Origin: Batillaria attramentaria
Lineage: Eukaryota > Mollusca > Gastropoda > Batillariidae
Direction: 5' to 3'
NCBI GenBank assembly: GCA_018292915.2
Contig: JACVVK020000001.1
Span: 4,030,001 to 4,094,000 of the forward strand
Length of the DNA: 64,000 nucleotides
Within the stretch, counting starts at the first letter, position 1; every line of letters begins with the position of its first letter. Position numbers and translations under genes: made by a program. The notes beneath the pieces are model-generated. The model was given only the letters and a program-made list of their open reading frames with translations, was not told where the DNA came from and did no database searches. Positions 50,310-63,498 of this stretch are shown here, piece after piece.

Positions 50310-50580
50310 AATTCAGCCAATCGCGTCCCGCGGCATAATGAGCACAGCACATGGCATGGTCTGGCAGATCTTCCAGCCAGACGTTGCAACGAGGGAAGCA
50401 CATGTAGTTTGATATGACTGGAAGATGGAAAGAAGGCAGTAAGTCCACTGACGTCATTTGAGGGGAAAAGGCCATTACGTCAATCTCTTTCATCTTGAAA
50501 TCATCCCTTTTCCCTTATAATGACGTCATGGACGTACTGTGTTTTGCCAATACACGACAGAGTAAAGGGGCGGAGCTTTG
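50310..50580. promoter_or_regulatory. Promoter-like patch with three CRE-type sites
   Basis: CCAAT at 50317-50321, TGACGTCA at 50449-50456, TTACGTCA at 50475-50482, TGACGTCA at 50521-50528 and a GC box GGGGCGGAGC at 50567-50576. Two perfect CREs and one near-CRE in 80 bases are far from chance. I see no convincing first exon on either strand nearby. Confidence 0.4.
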
Positions 50581-50616
50581 GCCTCGGGTCTTGCCGAGTG
50601 GAGTCGTCAACTGGGG

Positions 50617-50735
50617 AGTCGGGACAGCCGAACGGTGGAGTGCCGGACTTTCAATACTAGGGTCGAATCCCGGCTGGGGCCAAATACTTGTGCTGGCCTT
50701 TTTCTCGTTGCCCCGTCTTTGGTATTAACCGTCTG
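50617..50735 (+). mobile_element. SINE family A, tail truncated
   Basis: Head and box B intact; ends after CCCCGTCTTTGGTATTAACC. Confidence 0.75.
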
Positions 50736-51688
50736 TGAAATTATCAAATTACTTTATTAGTCTGTTTTATTGTTCTTAGTGTTTTAGCATTTTAGTAAGT
50801 AAGGTTTAATATGATTTTATTATAATTTAAGTGTGAGTGACTGTAATATAAATGAGCAAGTAACAGCGTGCATGTATGTGTGAATGCAAAGCAGCTCTTT
50901 TAAACCACAACGAATTCCTAATGTTTATACATATGGCAATAAAGTTATGTTTATGTTTATGTTTTATGTTTATGAAAATGGCGTCAAACCCTCAAACACC
51001 AACTTACACCCCTTTACTGCAATTGTTAACAGATGAGGTTTTACAGCATCTGACTGTATTTTTTTGGACTACTTTGTTTGACGCTGTTCTTAAACCATAG
51101 CTTGGCGACACGCTGATGGGACTTTGAAGTCAGGGTCTGACGGACATTTAAAGCATTGAAATGAACAGTGACAAGTTGAGACGATAACGTACACATAGTA
51201 CGGACGGCGGGCTTTGCACTCCGCAAGATCAAAACTGGACTTTTATATTCAGCAAGATGCTAGTACGTGAATCCTTGGACTTCGGGCTTGTTCCGAATAA
51301 AATGTGCTAGACGATCTGCCGTGAACGTTTAAGCATCTGTTCAGTATTCTGCAGCAGGAGTTTAACTTGTAATTTTATGCATTTCGGCCTAGATTTTTTA
51401 TCTGGGCGTCTTTTTGTGGAAGTCAGGAACTCAGATGCAGACTAGATAATAGTGTTATATTTTGACGACAATGTGCAGGCATAATTTTCAGAACACGTTT
51501 TCGTAGACCTGTGGATTCGAAATGAATATTTTCGTTTCTCTCCTACCAACCATCCCCTATTCGCACCCTTAATCCGTCCCACCCTCTTCATGTACGAAAT
51601 GGCTGTTACGGCTGTGGTTTTCTTTTCTTTTTTCTTTTTTTTTTCTCTTTCTTTTTTCAATAGTGATAATTTCGGTGTTTGTTTAGGG

Positions 51689-51856
51689 GAACCGGGATAG
51701 CCGAATGGTAGAGCGCTGGACTTCCAATGCTCGGGTCGTGAGTTCAAATTCCGGCTGGGGCCAAACATTTGTGCTGGCCTTTTTCTCGTTGCCCCGTCTT
51801 TGATATCAACCATGCGAGGTGTAAAAGGACGTTAAACTCCCAAAAAGCCACCCGCC
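51689..51856 (+). mobile_element. SINE family A
   Basis: Full length; flanked by GTGTTTGTTTA-like sequence on both sides (51677 and 51861). Confidence 0.85.
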
Positions 51857-51859
51857 CTC

Positions 51860-54750
<2,891 letters not shown>

Positions 54751-54756
54751 ATGATT

Positions 54757-55082
54757 TTTTTAATGCCCACAGATCGTTCTGAGCAGTTTTCGTGTAGTCT
54801 AGCGTCACACCACTAAGACGCCTGCACAGCGACAGCATCTCAAACGTTGGCACTGATCCAGCAGAAGCGTACTCAATGACTCGACTAACGTACTGAGCGA
54901 GAGTGTTGTAGCAGCAACAACAACAACCGCTCATTTGTAAATTTGAATGTTCGACCGCTCGCGCTAAGTGTGAACAACATTGTGTCGCGTCAAGAGCTCT
55001 ACTAATTATCATGATAGAGTATTCCCAGCGCACAGGCGCACTCACGAGTGAAACTGTTCCAGAACATAAGTCGGCTTAGTAA
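54757..55082 (-). repeat. Unclassified repeat family F
   Basis: Reverse complement with all landmarks and an extra GTT-rich insertion. Ends about 225 bases upstream of the peroxidase ATG. Confidence 0.75.
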
Positions 55083-55107
55083 ACATGGAAATAGGGCGTT
55101 TATATAC

Positions 55108-55280
<173 letters not shown>

Positions 55281-55308
55281 TTCAGCTCTTTTCTTTGCTC
55301 CTACAGAT

Positions 55309-55459
55309 ATGGTAGACCAGTGGAGGCGTGTTTGCAAGATGCAACCCAAAGTGCTGGTAACAACATTGCTGCTTCTGGACATGTTTCTTGTGCACGCTCA
55401 GCATTCCTTCTCCGACACTTTCTTCCATACCTACATTGAGCCGCTCTACGACGAGTTTG
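55309..55459 (+). CDS. Peroxidase exon 1, signal peptide
   Basis: The ATG lies two bases after the acceptor CTCCTACAG, so an upstream non-coding exon is likely. MVDQWRRVCKMQ leads into VLVTTLLLLDMFLVHAQ. Donor G|GTAAGG, phase 1. Confidence 0.85.
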
Positions 55460-58400
55460 GTAAGGAATGTATTCAGCACCTGTTTTAAATTTACAGTGTA
55501 TAGAGCGGAATAAAGTTAAAGGGGCAATATTTATGATGTTTAGGCCCAGTTGTCGTTATGAGCTGTGTTCGCGGTGTCGATCATCTCGCCCATAGGATAC
55601 CTGCACAGTGACAGCGTCTGTAATGAGCCAACAGAAACGTGCGACCACACTGAGCACTCCAGAGTAAAACAACAGTCGTAGAATTTTAAATTTCCAACCC
55701 ACGGAGACTTTTTTTTTTCTGTGAGGCCACTGGCGCACAGCCCCAAACTTACTTGGTGTGAATTGAGTTAAGATCTCGGCTCAAAGGCACATTACTACTG
55801 CCCCCCCCCCCCCCCAAAAAAAAAAGCCAACCAACCAACCAAACAAACAAACAATAACAACAAAGAAAACGCTGGGCCCGGTTAGAATTTGGATGGGTGA
55901 CCCGTCTGGGTATAGGCCGCTTGCTGCTGGCCCCGGTCCGGGCAGGAACTTGGTGTGAGATTTCTCATCACTAAATCGAATCAAAATCATATGCAGACTC
56001 GCTTTCGGTGCCTGTTTCGGCCCTTGTATACACGCATGCACGTACCATTAAGTGTGCACGATGAAGATCTCAATTCCATCATTCGAAAAAGAGTAGGACG
56101 AAATGGCCGGTGGGTTGGAAACACAAACACACGCATGGAGGGGGGAAAAAAAAAGGGTGGCGCCGGTTCATGGCGACGCGCTTCCCCCTGGGGAAGCAGC
56201 CCGCATTTCTCCTACTACGGTAGTGGGATGAAGAAGAATTCCAATCCAATCCATTTAAAAAAAGGTGATAACTGTAGGAGTGGGCGGATCCAAGAGCTCA
56301 GACGTTCGTGATTTATGCACTACATGAAACGACGATGTTGGTAGCGGTGGACGCATTCGCGAGCTCCTACGCACATATACTGATATAGGCACTACCTACA
56401 AAATCACGTTGCTGCCGTGTATGAGTGATCAGTACGCACATAAGAACAATTCCCCCCCCCTTGCCCCCCGCCCCTCCCCAAATGGCAGTAATGCACGTAT
56501 CTGAGATTTCAGGCGCACATGAGCACCATCTAAAAAACACTATGCTGGTAGTCATGAACATATCTAAGAGCTCATGCGCTTGCTTAATGTGTTGTATGAA
56601 AACCACACTGCTGTTAGTATCTGAGAAGTTCAGACACACATTACTGCTGCGTAAAACCCGCACTGTGACCAGAATAGTTTTTTCAGCTGCATAACAGCCT
56701 CCCACAAAGTAAGGTCTTGTCACTTTATGCGCGACACATTTAGTGGCATGTTTTACGATGCAGGTGGATAGATGTAGTCTAAACTTGAACGTGTTAGCAC
56801 GACGGTTCCTGTTTTACGACATACCCCGGGATAACTTTAACGCAAACCTGCTGTGAATCGAATGCAAGATAATGTTCCCTCACCAGGTGAGGTCAGTCAC
56901 AGTCACGTGCTGTTTCACGTGATCATCGGTAAAAGGCTATATTTCGGTCTATCCTGCTGCTTTTCAGAATCGTTTGTTTGTTTGTGTTTTGGTTTGTTTC
57001 TTTTCTTTGTTGTTGTTGTTGCTGTTGTTGTCGTCGTTGTTTTTGTGGCTGCTCCTGTTGTTGTTATCGTTGGTTTTGCTGTTTTGCTGGGTAATAAAAA
57101 GACTCCTTGCAAGAGTTTCGACAGTTTCACCAAACGCCCACAACATTTTGTATTTGAGTTATACTGTCGTTCTTCTTGTTGTTGTTGTTGTCGTCGTCGT
57201 CGTCGTCGTTTTTGTGGCTGCTGCTGCTGCTGCTGCTGTTGTTATTGTTGCTTTTGTTGTTCTGCTAGGTAATAAATAGACTCCTTGCTAGAGCTTCCAA
57301 AAATTCACCCAATGCTCATTGCTCATATTTTGAAACTGAATTACACCATTGTTTCGTTGTTGTTGTTGTTGTTGTTGTTCTTCTTCTTCTTCTTCTTCTT
57401 CTTCTTCTTCTTCTTCTTCTTCTTCTTCTTCTTCTTCTTCTTCTTGTTCTCGTTGTTGTTCTTGTTGTTGTTCTTGTTCTTGTTCTTGTTCTTGGGTTTG
57501 TTCTTGTTTGTCGTCGGTTGGAAACTGTGAAGTTGTCACAGAAATTGTATTAGCGCGTCTTTTCGTTTTCGTTTACCTAGCATAAATTAAAGAGGGGATG
57601 GAAACGTTATTGGATCGGAGAGGGGGATGGAGCGGGGGGGGGGGGGGTCATAAACGGTGCAGTAGACACTGAAACAATACAGACACGCTGCACTGATATT
57701 GGAGGGAGAAGAAGGCACAAGACACCAACAAAAGGTTTCTTTATGCAGGACAGGACACTTATTTAAAATAGAATCGAAATCCATAATCTTTTTCTTCAAC
57801 GATTTCTCTCTTCATTTATTTTTTGGCACTAGGACAGAGGACAAAGATATACATGAACGAGAACAGTGACATTGACAATGAACAGTGAGATCGCACTTGG
57901 TATATATACCAAGTGCGATCTCACTGTTCATTGTCAATGTCACTGTTCTATATACCAAGTGCGATCTCACTGTTCATTGTCAATGTCACTGTTCTATATA
58001 CCAAGTGCGATCTCACTGTTCATTGTCAATGTCACTGTTCTATATACCAAGTGCGATCTCACTGTTCATTGTCAATGTCACTGTTCTATATACCAAGTGC
58101 GATCTCACTGTTCATTGTCAATGTCACTGTTCTATATACCAAGTGCGATCTCACTGTTCATTGTCAATGTCACTGTTCTCGTTCATGTATATCTTTGTCC
58201 TCTGTACTATATACAGATTGTGTAAACCGTATGGCAGACAGGGGTTGAAGATAGCATTAGTATCAGACGAATTTTTAACGATACAGCACACCACAGACAT
58301 GGCAAGTATTTTTTAATCAAAAATAAAGCGTTTATACATTTGCCAATGTTGCCGGAACAGTGATGCATCGCCGTTTACGTGAAACATATATTTTCGATAA

Positions 58401-58738
58401 AATATCGATTCTTGAGAAATCCACATTTGTAAATTTTAATCATTTACAACATACACGACACGAAACGTGGCCGCGACGTAAATGCAATCATTACTTCGGT
58501 TTCCTTCCAGTCTGCTTTGGAAATGTTCAGCCCACAAAATTTGAAAATAAATGCAATTCTGAATTCCAATACATAAATAGCCGAGCTGACCCTTCGCACT
58601 ACGTGATTGTAATGTGTTCATGTCCACTGTGTGAAAGAATGCGTGTGATTCACGTGAGCGTGCGTGTTGGGTTCAGTTCGAGGCGCTTTGAGCTAATTCA
58701 GAAAATTTGGTAAAGCGTCCACACAATATACAGTTACT

Positions 58739-58779
<41 letters not shown>

Positions 58780-61700
58780 AGACTTAAATCATTTTACAGA
58801 TGCAAGATTAAAGAAGTACTTCTGTTAACAATTAACAGGTTTCGAGGTAGAGGATGATCAGCTGCTCGAAATGATGGACATGAAGTCCACCACCCTGGGG
58901 ATAGGGGTGGGCCACAACTACTCCTTCACCTTCGTCCCCCGCCCCCCAGAGGTGGACCCGCCCTTGTTACCGCAGGCCATCTACAACTTCCCGCCAATCA
59001 CAGGCAGCCGGAACGACAACGAGCCCAGCAGGTCACATCAATCATCCAGCACGTTCCCCGACTTCGAGACGTTTCCAAGACGACGATTCAAACGTCAAGC
59101 TGGGTGAGGTTCTTCAACGGTTTGTAGTTGTTGTACATGTTGGTCGTGGTGGTGGTGGTGGTGGTGGAAAAGCGGGATGGGGTGGCGGTGGAGGAGTTGT
59201 TTGATTGCGTGATGTTAAAAGGCCCTAGGCTTCCCGTAGTGTATTGGTCAGCACTCTAGACCATGGACCGGGAGACGGGTTCGAGCCCCAGCCGAGGCAA
59301 GTGGGATTCTTCCTACCTAGGTCGGCTCCTACCAGAGCGGGTGTGCTATGGGCCCAATGGGGAGGCTGTTGCCACACAGCCGAGATTCACTCACTTCACG
59401 GGTGCGACTTTGGGGGTGTTTCCCTTGGTATGACACGTCTTGTGATGTGGATGGATACACGGCCGGCACCGCAGGTGCCGTAGTTCCCGGGCCCGGTAAA
59501 GCTGCAGGAAAGCTAGTCCACTGCGCCCCGTCAAAGGACCAGACAAAAGTGGTCTTTACACACGGGGATATCTTTACTCATAACAAAACAAACAGCTGTG
59601 CTGCCCTCTGTATCCCAAAGAAAAACAGACGCAGGTGCCTGACAATGAAGGCGTTTGGTATTGAACCTGTCTAACCATGCGCGCACACACATAGAGGGAT
59701 GCCATCAACCAGACTATGCTGAGAATCCTTCCAGCAGTATGTTTCGACTGTGGGGTTTTCATGTTTCTCTGTCTTCCTCTTTTACTTTTTGTGTCTACCC
59801 TATTGTCCTGTCGAGAAATTCGGACTGCTTCTCGCCAAGCAAAGAGTGTCTAGATTACTAGGAAAAAATTACGGAGAGGGAAAAGATTTGTATTTTATTT
59901 TGTTTCCCCAGATTTGATCGAGGGAATTCAATAGGAGAGCATCTGTTCGAGCGCAACGGTGGCGTCTTTGTCCGCGACCCTGTACCCACAGATTTTGTTG
60001 CGCGGAGTCGGTTTGACGTAGGTGGAAGTTTCGGCAAGTTTCCTTCCATCGACTTTGGTCCGTCGACGGAAGAGAGTTCCAAGAAGTGTGCACCTGAAAA
60101 GCCTATGAGATGCGACCCTCGGGCGCCCTACAGAACAATCGACGGATCATGCAACAACTTGCAGAACCCCAAATGGGGTGCCATCAACCAGCCTATGTTG
60201 CGACTTCTTCCAGCGGAGTATTTCGATGGTCGGTTTTCTTTCACGTGTGTAGAAATTGCTTAGATCCTGTGGAAGCTCAACCCGCACAAGGCTCTGTTGT
60301 TGTTGTTGTTGCTGTTGCTGTTGTTGTTGTTGTTGATAATGATGATGATGATGATGATGATGTCAGCCGTTTTTAAAACTGTCTTAACGTATGACCGGCT
60401 GATCCACTTAACTGGTGCTTGTTCACTCTGAAAGTAGTATTGGCTACGTGATAGTATTAGCTTCCGGGGCATGTAGTAAGAACTCGGCTAAATATAGTAT
60501 AAAATCTTTGCCCCTTTTAAAATGTGTGTGCATAGTAAAATATGGCAATCTGGTGCTTTTTGTTGGCTTTGTAAACAAGTTTCATGCCAGGTAATAGTAA
60601 AATTAGGGAAAAATGAGGCTGGCTTGTGGACTATTTGTATTCATGCGCGGCTGGCACAGGAGCCAGCAGACGACCGTGGAATGAGGGGGTATGTGGTCGC
60701 TGCCAACATTGCCAAAAAACGGAATATTGGAATTTGTTTAAATTTCCTCTACGCATGAGTCTATGGCTGCCTGATTTTTGTGAATTTTTTGGTGAATTTT
60801 AAAGCATTTCTAGGGTGTCATCTGCAGCGTTATGTGTAAGAGGAATATATAGCGTTTTCCTCCAGATTTGCATCTGTATCGCGTAGCCTGTATACAGAGC
60901 TTGGCCAATCTAAAAACTCTCAATTTTGCCTTGAAATTGCCTAAAAATCGCCAATTTTGACATTTTAGGATGATTTTTGAGGCAAAAATGCAAATCTGTC
61001 CATTTCGGGTTTGGGCATCTAATTCCTAATTTTCACATGATAAGCAGTATAGTTGAAGTACTCCATTCACACCCCCCCCCACCCCCCACCCCCACCCACC
61101 CCCGTTACCCCCTGTTACCCCCATTACCCCCCCCCCCCCCCGTTACCCCCACCCCACAACCAGTCCACACAAACACCATGAAGCCTGAGCTCTGGTCAAT
61201 TCAGTTTGGCACTACCCCATCCTACCCTCTTGTTTTCCCCCACCTCCTCTCTCACTCCTAACCCATGTGACCCCAGCACTAATCATTTAACCCTAACCTG
61301 ACCCTAGTAACCCTAACCTGCAACCCTAACCCTCACCTTTACACCTTCCAACCCCCCCCCCCCCCTCCTCTCCCCCCCCCCCCCATCCCCATTTCCAGTG
61401 CATTTTTGTGAAATTTCATGCATTTTATTATATATTTGGGCAGCATGTGCAGTTCCAAGGACAGATACTCACACATTTTACTGTTGATGCAGCAGCATGC
61501 TTATCCTAAAAGTGGTTTCAGCAGGTTTCATGGTCTGCATGAGAAATCAGCTGGCACACAGGCTGTTCTCCTTAGGCAACTAGGAAAAACCTGCCAGTAG
61601 ATTGGCTGCATACTTGGTGTGAGTGTGGCAACTGTTTTGGTGATTCCAAAGGGGGTAGGTTCAAAATACCTATTGCATGCTGTAAACATGGCCTGAGAGA

Positions 61701-62649
61701 CTGTACTGGCTGATTTTGAAGATCCTAGATGATTTTGATTATGTTCAGGAACTGAAGCAGTTAGCCCGCAGCTGTGAAATCTGACTAGTTTTGAGGGGTG
61801 GTATAGGAAAAAAAGCACCAAAAAATAATGAACTGCCCAAAAGTTATCTTGTTAGGTTCATTACACACAGGACATGTGTAGCTACTTGCTGTGAAAAAAT
61901 TGAGTTGATAATTTGAAAAGAACTTGTGTTTTAGTGGTCTCAATAGTTGTGCAGTCATGAAAAAAGTGTGCCTCTGCTGCTTGACTTTTCATATATGGGT
62001 TGGATCAGTAAAAGTGCTGCTGTAAGAGAACCAAGAAGTTTTGAGAGCTAATCTTTGGCAGTGTATCTTGAAAATGGATGAGGTTTGCAGTGGCAAATTA
62101 TCTTTCTAGAAAAATGAGTTTAAGGGGTGTTTACAGGCTACGTGATAGTATTAGCTTCCGGGGCATGTAGTAAGAACTCGGCTAAATATAGTATAAAATC
62201 TTTGCCCCTTTTAAAATGTGTGTGCATAGTAAAATATGGCAATCTGGTGCTTTTTGTTGGCTTTGTAAACAAGTTTCATGCCAGGTAATAGTAAAATTAG
62301 GGAAAAATGAGGCTGGCTTGTGGACTATTTGTATTCATGCGCGGCTGGCACAGGAGCCAGCAGACGACCGTGGAATGAGGGGGTATGTGGTCGCTGCCAA
62401 CATTGCCAAAAAAACGGAATATTGGAATTTGTTTAAATTTCCTCTACGCATGAGTCTATGGCTGCCTGATTTTTGTGAATTTTTTGGTGAATTTTAAAGC
62501 ATTTCTAGGGTGTCATCTGCAGCGTTATGTGTAAGAGGAATATATAGCGTTTTCCTCCAGATTTGCATCTGTATCGCGTAGCCTGTATAGCATATAGCTG
62601 AGCATTCCTCAGCATATTGCTCAGTTCCTGTCCAAACGTGTACAAGCCC

Positions 62650-62680
<31 letters not shown>

Positions 62681-63145
62681 CACCCATTTCATACTGTTTC
62701 TCCCAGCATCACTTCTAATGCTCGGGTCGTGAGTTCGTATCCCGGCTGGGGCCAAATATTTGTGCTGGCTTTTTCATCGTTGCCCCATCTTTGATATCAC
62801 CCGTATATCACCCCGTCTCTGATATCACCCGTAACACTCCCAAACACCCACCCCACCCCACCCGTATCCCAACATCTGACCTGACACAAACAAATGGTGC
62901 TTCTTCACTCATGAACTGGTATATTACATCGGCAAAGAACTTTATTTACTATAAAGGTTACGATGTGCCGAGGTTGACCAGTAAGTCGGATCCCCGTCGT
63001 TTGCTGCCCAGCGCGCGTATGGTCAGTCGTAACGTGCACGAGCCGTCAGCAATCAAGGGACATAACCTACCGGAACTAACCAACCTTGTCCAGGTGTGGG
63101 GCCAGTTCTTTGCCCATGACATCTCGGGCACGCCTGCTCATAAGG
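55309..63145 (+). CDS. Animal haem peroxidase, first four coding exons (3' part outside window)
   Basis: Exons 55309-55459, 58839-59103, 59912-60228 and 62957-63145 join in frame. The first two joins and the last complete Gly codons. Residues 1 to about 33 are a cationic lead plus a hydrophobic signal. Exon 2 ends RRRFKRQAG, a furin-type propeptide site. Exon 3 carries the family signature YRTIDGSCNNLQNPKWGA...RLLPAEYFDG. Exon 4 has LLPSARMVSRNVH and WGQFFAHD with distal His298 and Gln294. The family oxidises halides or phenols with peroxide; related secreted invertebrate members act in immunity, adhesion and matrix cross-linking. Ala297 stands where most members have the haem-ester Asp. The rest of the catalytic domain lies beyond the right edge. 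Confidence 0.9.
55540..55685 (-). repeat. Unclassified repeat family F, partial
   Basis: ATTCTACGACTGTTG, CTCAGTGTGGTCGC, TCTGTTGGCTCATTACAGACG blocks; ends in AACGACAACTGGGCC. Confidence 0.6.
55862..56230 (+). mobile_element. SINE with 5S-rRNA head, D body and C tail
   Basis: GGTTAGAATTTGGATGGGTGACC resembles the internal control region of 5S rRNA. It is followed by the family D body (CATATGCAGACTCG, AAGTGTGCACG) and then the family C end GGCGACGCGCTTCCCCCTGG. A mosaic of three SINE parts. Confidence 0.75.
57005..57358. repeat. Tandem duplication, about 175 bp x 2, GTT-rich
   Basis: GTTTTTGTGGCTGCT and GGTAATAAA.AGACTCCTTGC recur at the same spacing in both units; each starts with (GTT)n/(GTC)n. 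A third start merges into the CTT array that follows. In peroxidase intron 1. Confidence 0.75.
57358..57500. repeat. (TTG)n(TTC)n(TTCTTG)n array
   Basis: About 22 TTC triplets in a row between TTG and TTCTTG runs. On the minus strand it would read as poly-Glu, which is not taken as coding. Confidence 0.9.
57834..58205. repeat. Foldback element with 46-bp tandem repeats
   Basis: A 72-base left arm (57834-57905) is the reverse complement of the right end (58134-58205). Between them are six direct units of 46 bases that begin CCAAGTGCGATCTCACTG at 57909, 57955, 58001, 58047, 58093 and 58139. The left arm is therefore one inverted unit plus a unique end. Lies in peroxidase intron 1. Confidence 0.92.
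58497..58716 (+). mobile_element. SINE family E, 3' part
   Basis: From CGGTTTCCTTCC to GAGGCGCTTTGAGC; in peroxidase intron 1, just before exon 2. Confidence 0.75.
58839..59103 (+). CDS. Peroxidase exon 2, propeptide
   Basis: Acceptor AATTAACAG, donor GTGAGG, phase 1 in and 2 out. Acidic start EVEDDQLLEMMDMK, Pro-rich middle, and RRRFKRQAG at the end as the predicted processing site. Sequon NYS is present. Confidence 0.88.
59222..59505 (+). mobile_element. SINE family B, 3' truncated
   Basis: Head and first half up to CGTAGTTCCCGGGCCCGG. Lies in the peroxidase intron between exons 2 and 3. Confidence 0.8.
59690..59765 (+). pseudogene. Degraded copy of the end of peroxidase exon 3
   Basis: In the intron before exon 3, the bases GATGCCATCAACCAGACTATG and what follows match exon 3 (about 60177-60245) at about three quarters of positions. 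In frame it reads AINQTMLRILPAVCFD, against AINQPMLRLLPAEYFD in the real exon. Similarity runs past the splice donor into the intron. It looks like a local tandem duplication now decaying. Confidence 0.7.
59912..60228 (+). CDS. Peroxidase exon 3, start of catalytic domain
   Basis: Acceptor TTTCCCCAG. The donor GTCGGT is non-consensus but the phase fits exon 4. 105 codons carry Cys residues before the signature CDPRAPYRTIDGSCNN and then NPKWGAINQPMLRLLPAEYF. The CNN..NP.WG core is highly conserved in animal peroxidases. Confidence 0.92.
60442..60888. mobile_element. Short inverted-repeat element, copy 1 (447 bp)
   Basis: Begins GGCTACGTGATA and ends TATCGCGTAGCC, an imperfect 12-base terminal inverted repeat. 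The same unit recurs at 62136 with one inserted A as the only difference. No coding capacity. Lies in the intron between peroxidase exons 3 and 4. Confidence 0.75.
61258..61345. repeat. Telomere-like CCCTAA-rich patch
   Basis: CCTAACC, ACCCTAACC and AACCCTAACCCT variants, irregularly spaced, between C-rich runs at 61071-61142 and 61350-61384. Confidence 0.6.
62136..62583. mobile_element. Short inverted-repeat element, copy 2 (448 bp)
   Basis: Same orientation as copy 1, 1.69 kb away. Here the inverted ends extend to TACAGGCTACG and CGTAGCCTGTA. The near identity implies a very recent event or gene conversion. Confidence 0.75.
62714..62860 (+). mobile_element. SINE family A, head truncated
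   Basis: Body with a small internal repeat of the GATATCACCCGTA block. About 100 bases upstream of peroxidase exon 4. Confidence 0.75.
62957..63145 (+). CDS. Peroxidase exon 4, distal-histidine exon
   Basis: Acceptor CTATAAAG, donor GTAGGT, phase 1 on both sides. PRRLLPSARMVSRNVH is the usual LPSxRxVS element. WGQFFAHDISGTP holds Gln294, His298 and the calcium-type Asp299 in the usual spacing; position 297 is Ala instead of Asp. Confidence 0.92.
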
Positions 63146-63409
63146 GTAGGTTACCATGGAAGTTTGTTTCTGGTTTTGGTTTTGCGGGTTTATTTTAGTT
63201 TATTTTATCATTTCGTTGGGTTTTTTATTTTATATATATATATATTTTTTTTTTTTTTGGGGGGGGGGGATTTGAAGCAATGAACTGCATACATTTTTGT
63301 ACTGAAGGCTACTGCTGTCCTTTGCGAAGAAGGTGAACTGGCTACAGAGTTTCAAAGACTTCTGTTGTCTGCTGCAAAGCAAAAAAGCAAAGGTTGATCT
63401 ACAAACAGG

Positions 63410-63410
<1 letters not shown>

Positions 63411-63497
<87 letters not shown>
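63411..63497. repeat. (GT)n
   Basis: 43 units in the intron after peroxidase exon 4. Confidence 0.95.

Positions 63498-63498
<1 letters not shown>

Noticed and set aside
50194..50493. Minus-strand frame beginning MKEIDVMAFSPQ
   Set aside because: It overlaps the CRE-rich patch, runs into poly-Pro/Lys from a homopolymer and has no supporting splice structure.
55862..55930. A real 5S rRNA gene
   Set aside because: Only the internal control region is similar, and it continues into a SINE body.
57288..57539. Poly-Glu frame on the minus strand
   Set aside because: It is the complement of a (TTC)n array in a peroxidase intron.
57866..58316. Repetitive frames reading CDLTVHCQCH-type units
   Set aside because: All three plus frames are open only because the 46-base repeat lacks stops; it is the foldback element.
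60442..62583. LTR retrotransposon with 448-bp LTRs
   Set aside because: Ends are GG...CC rather than TG...CA, no primer-binding site or polypurine tract was seen, and the 1.25-kb interior has no gag/pol. Kept only as one alternative.
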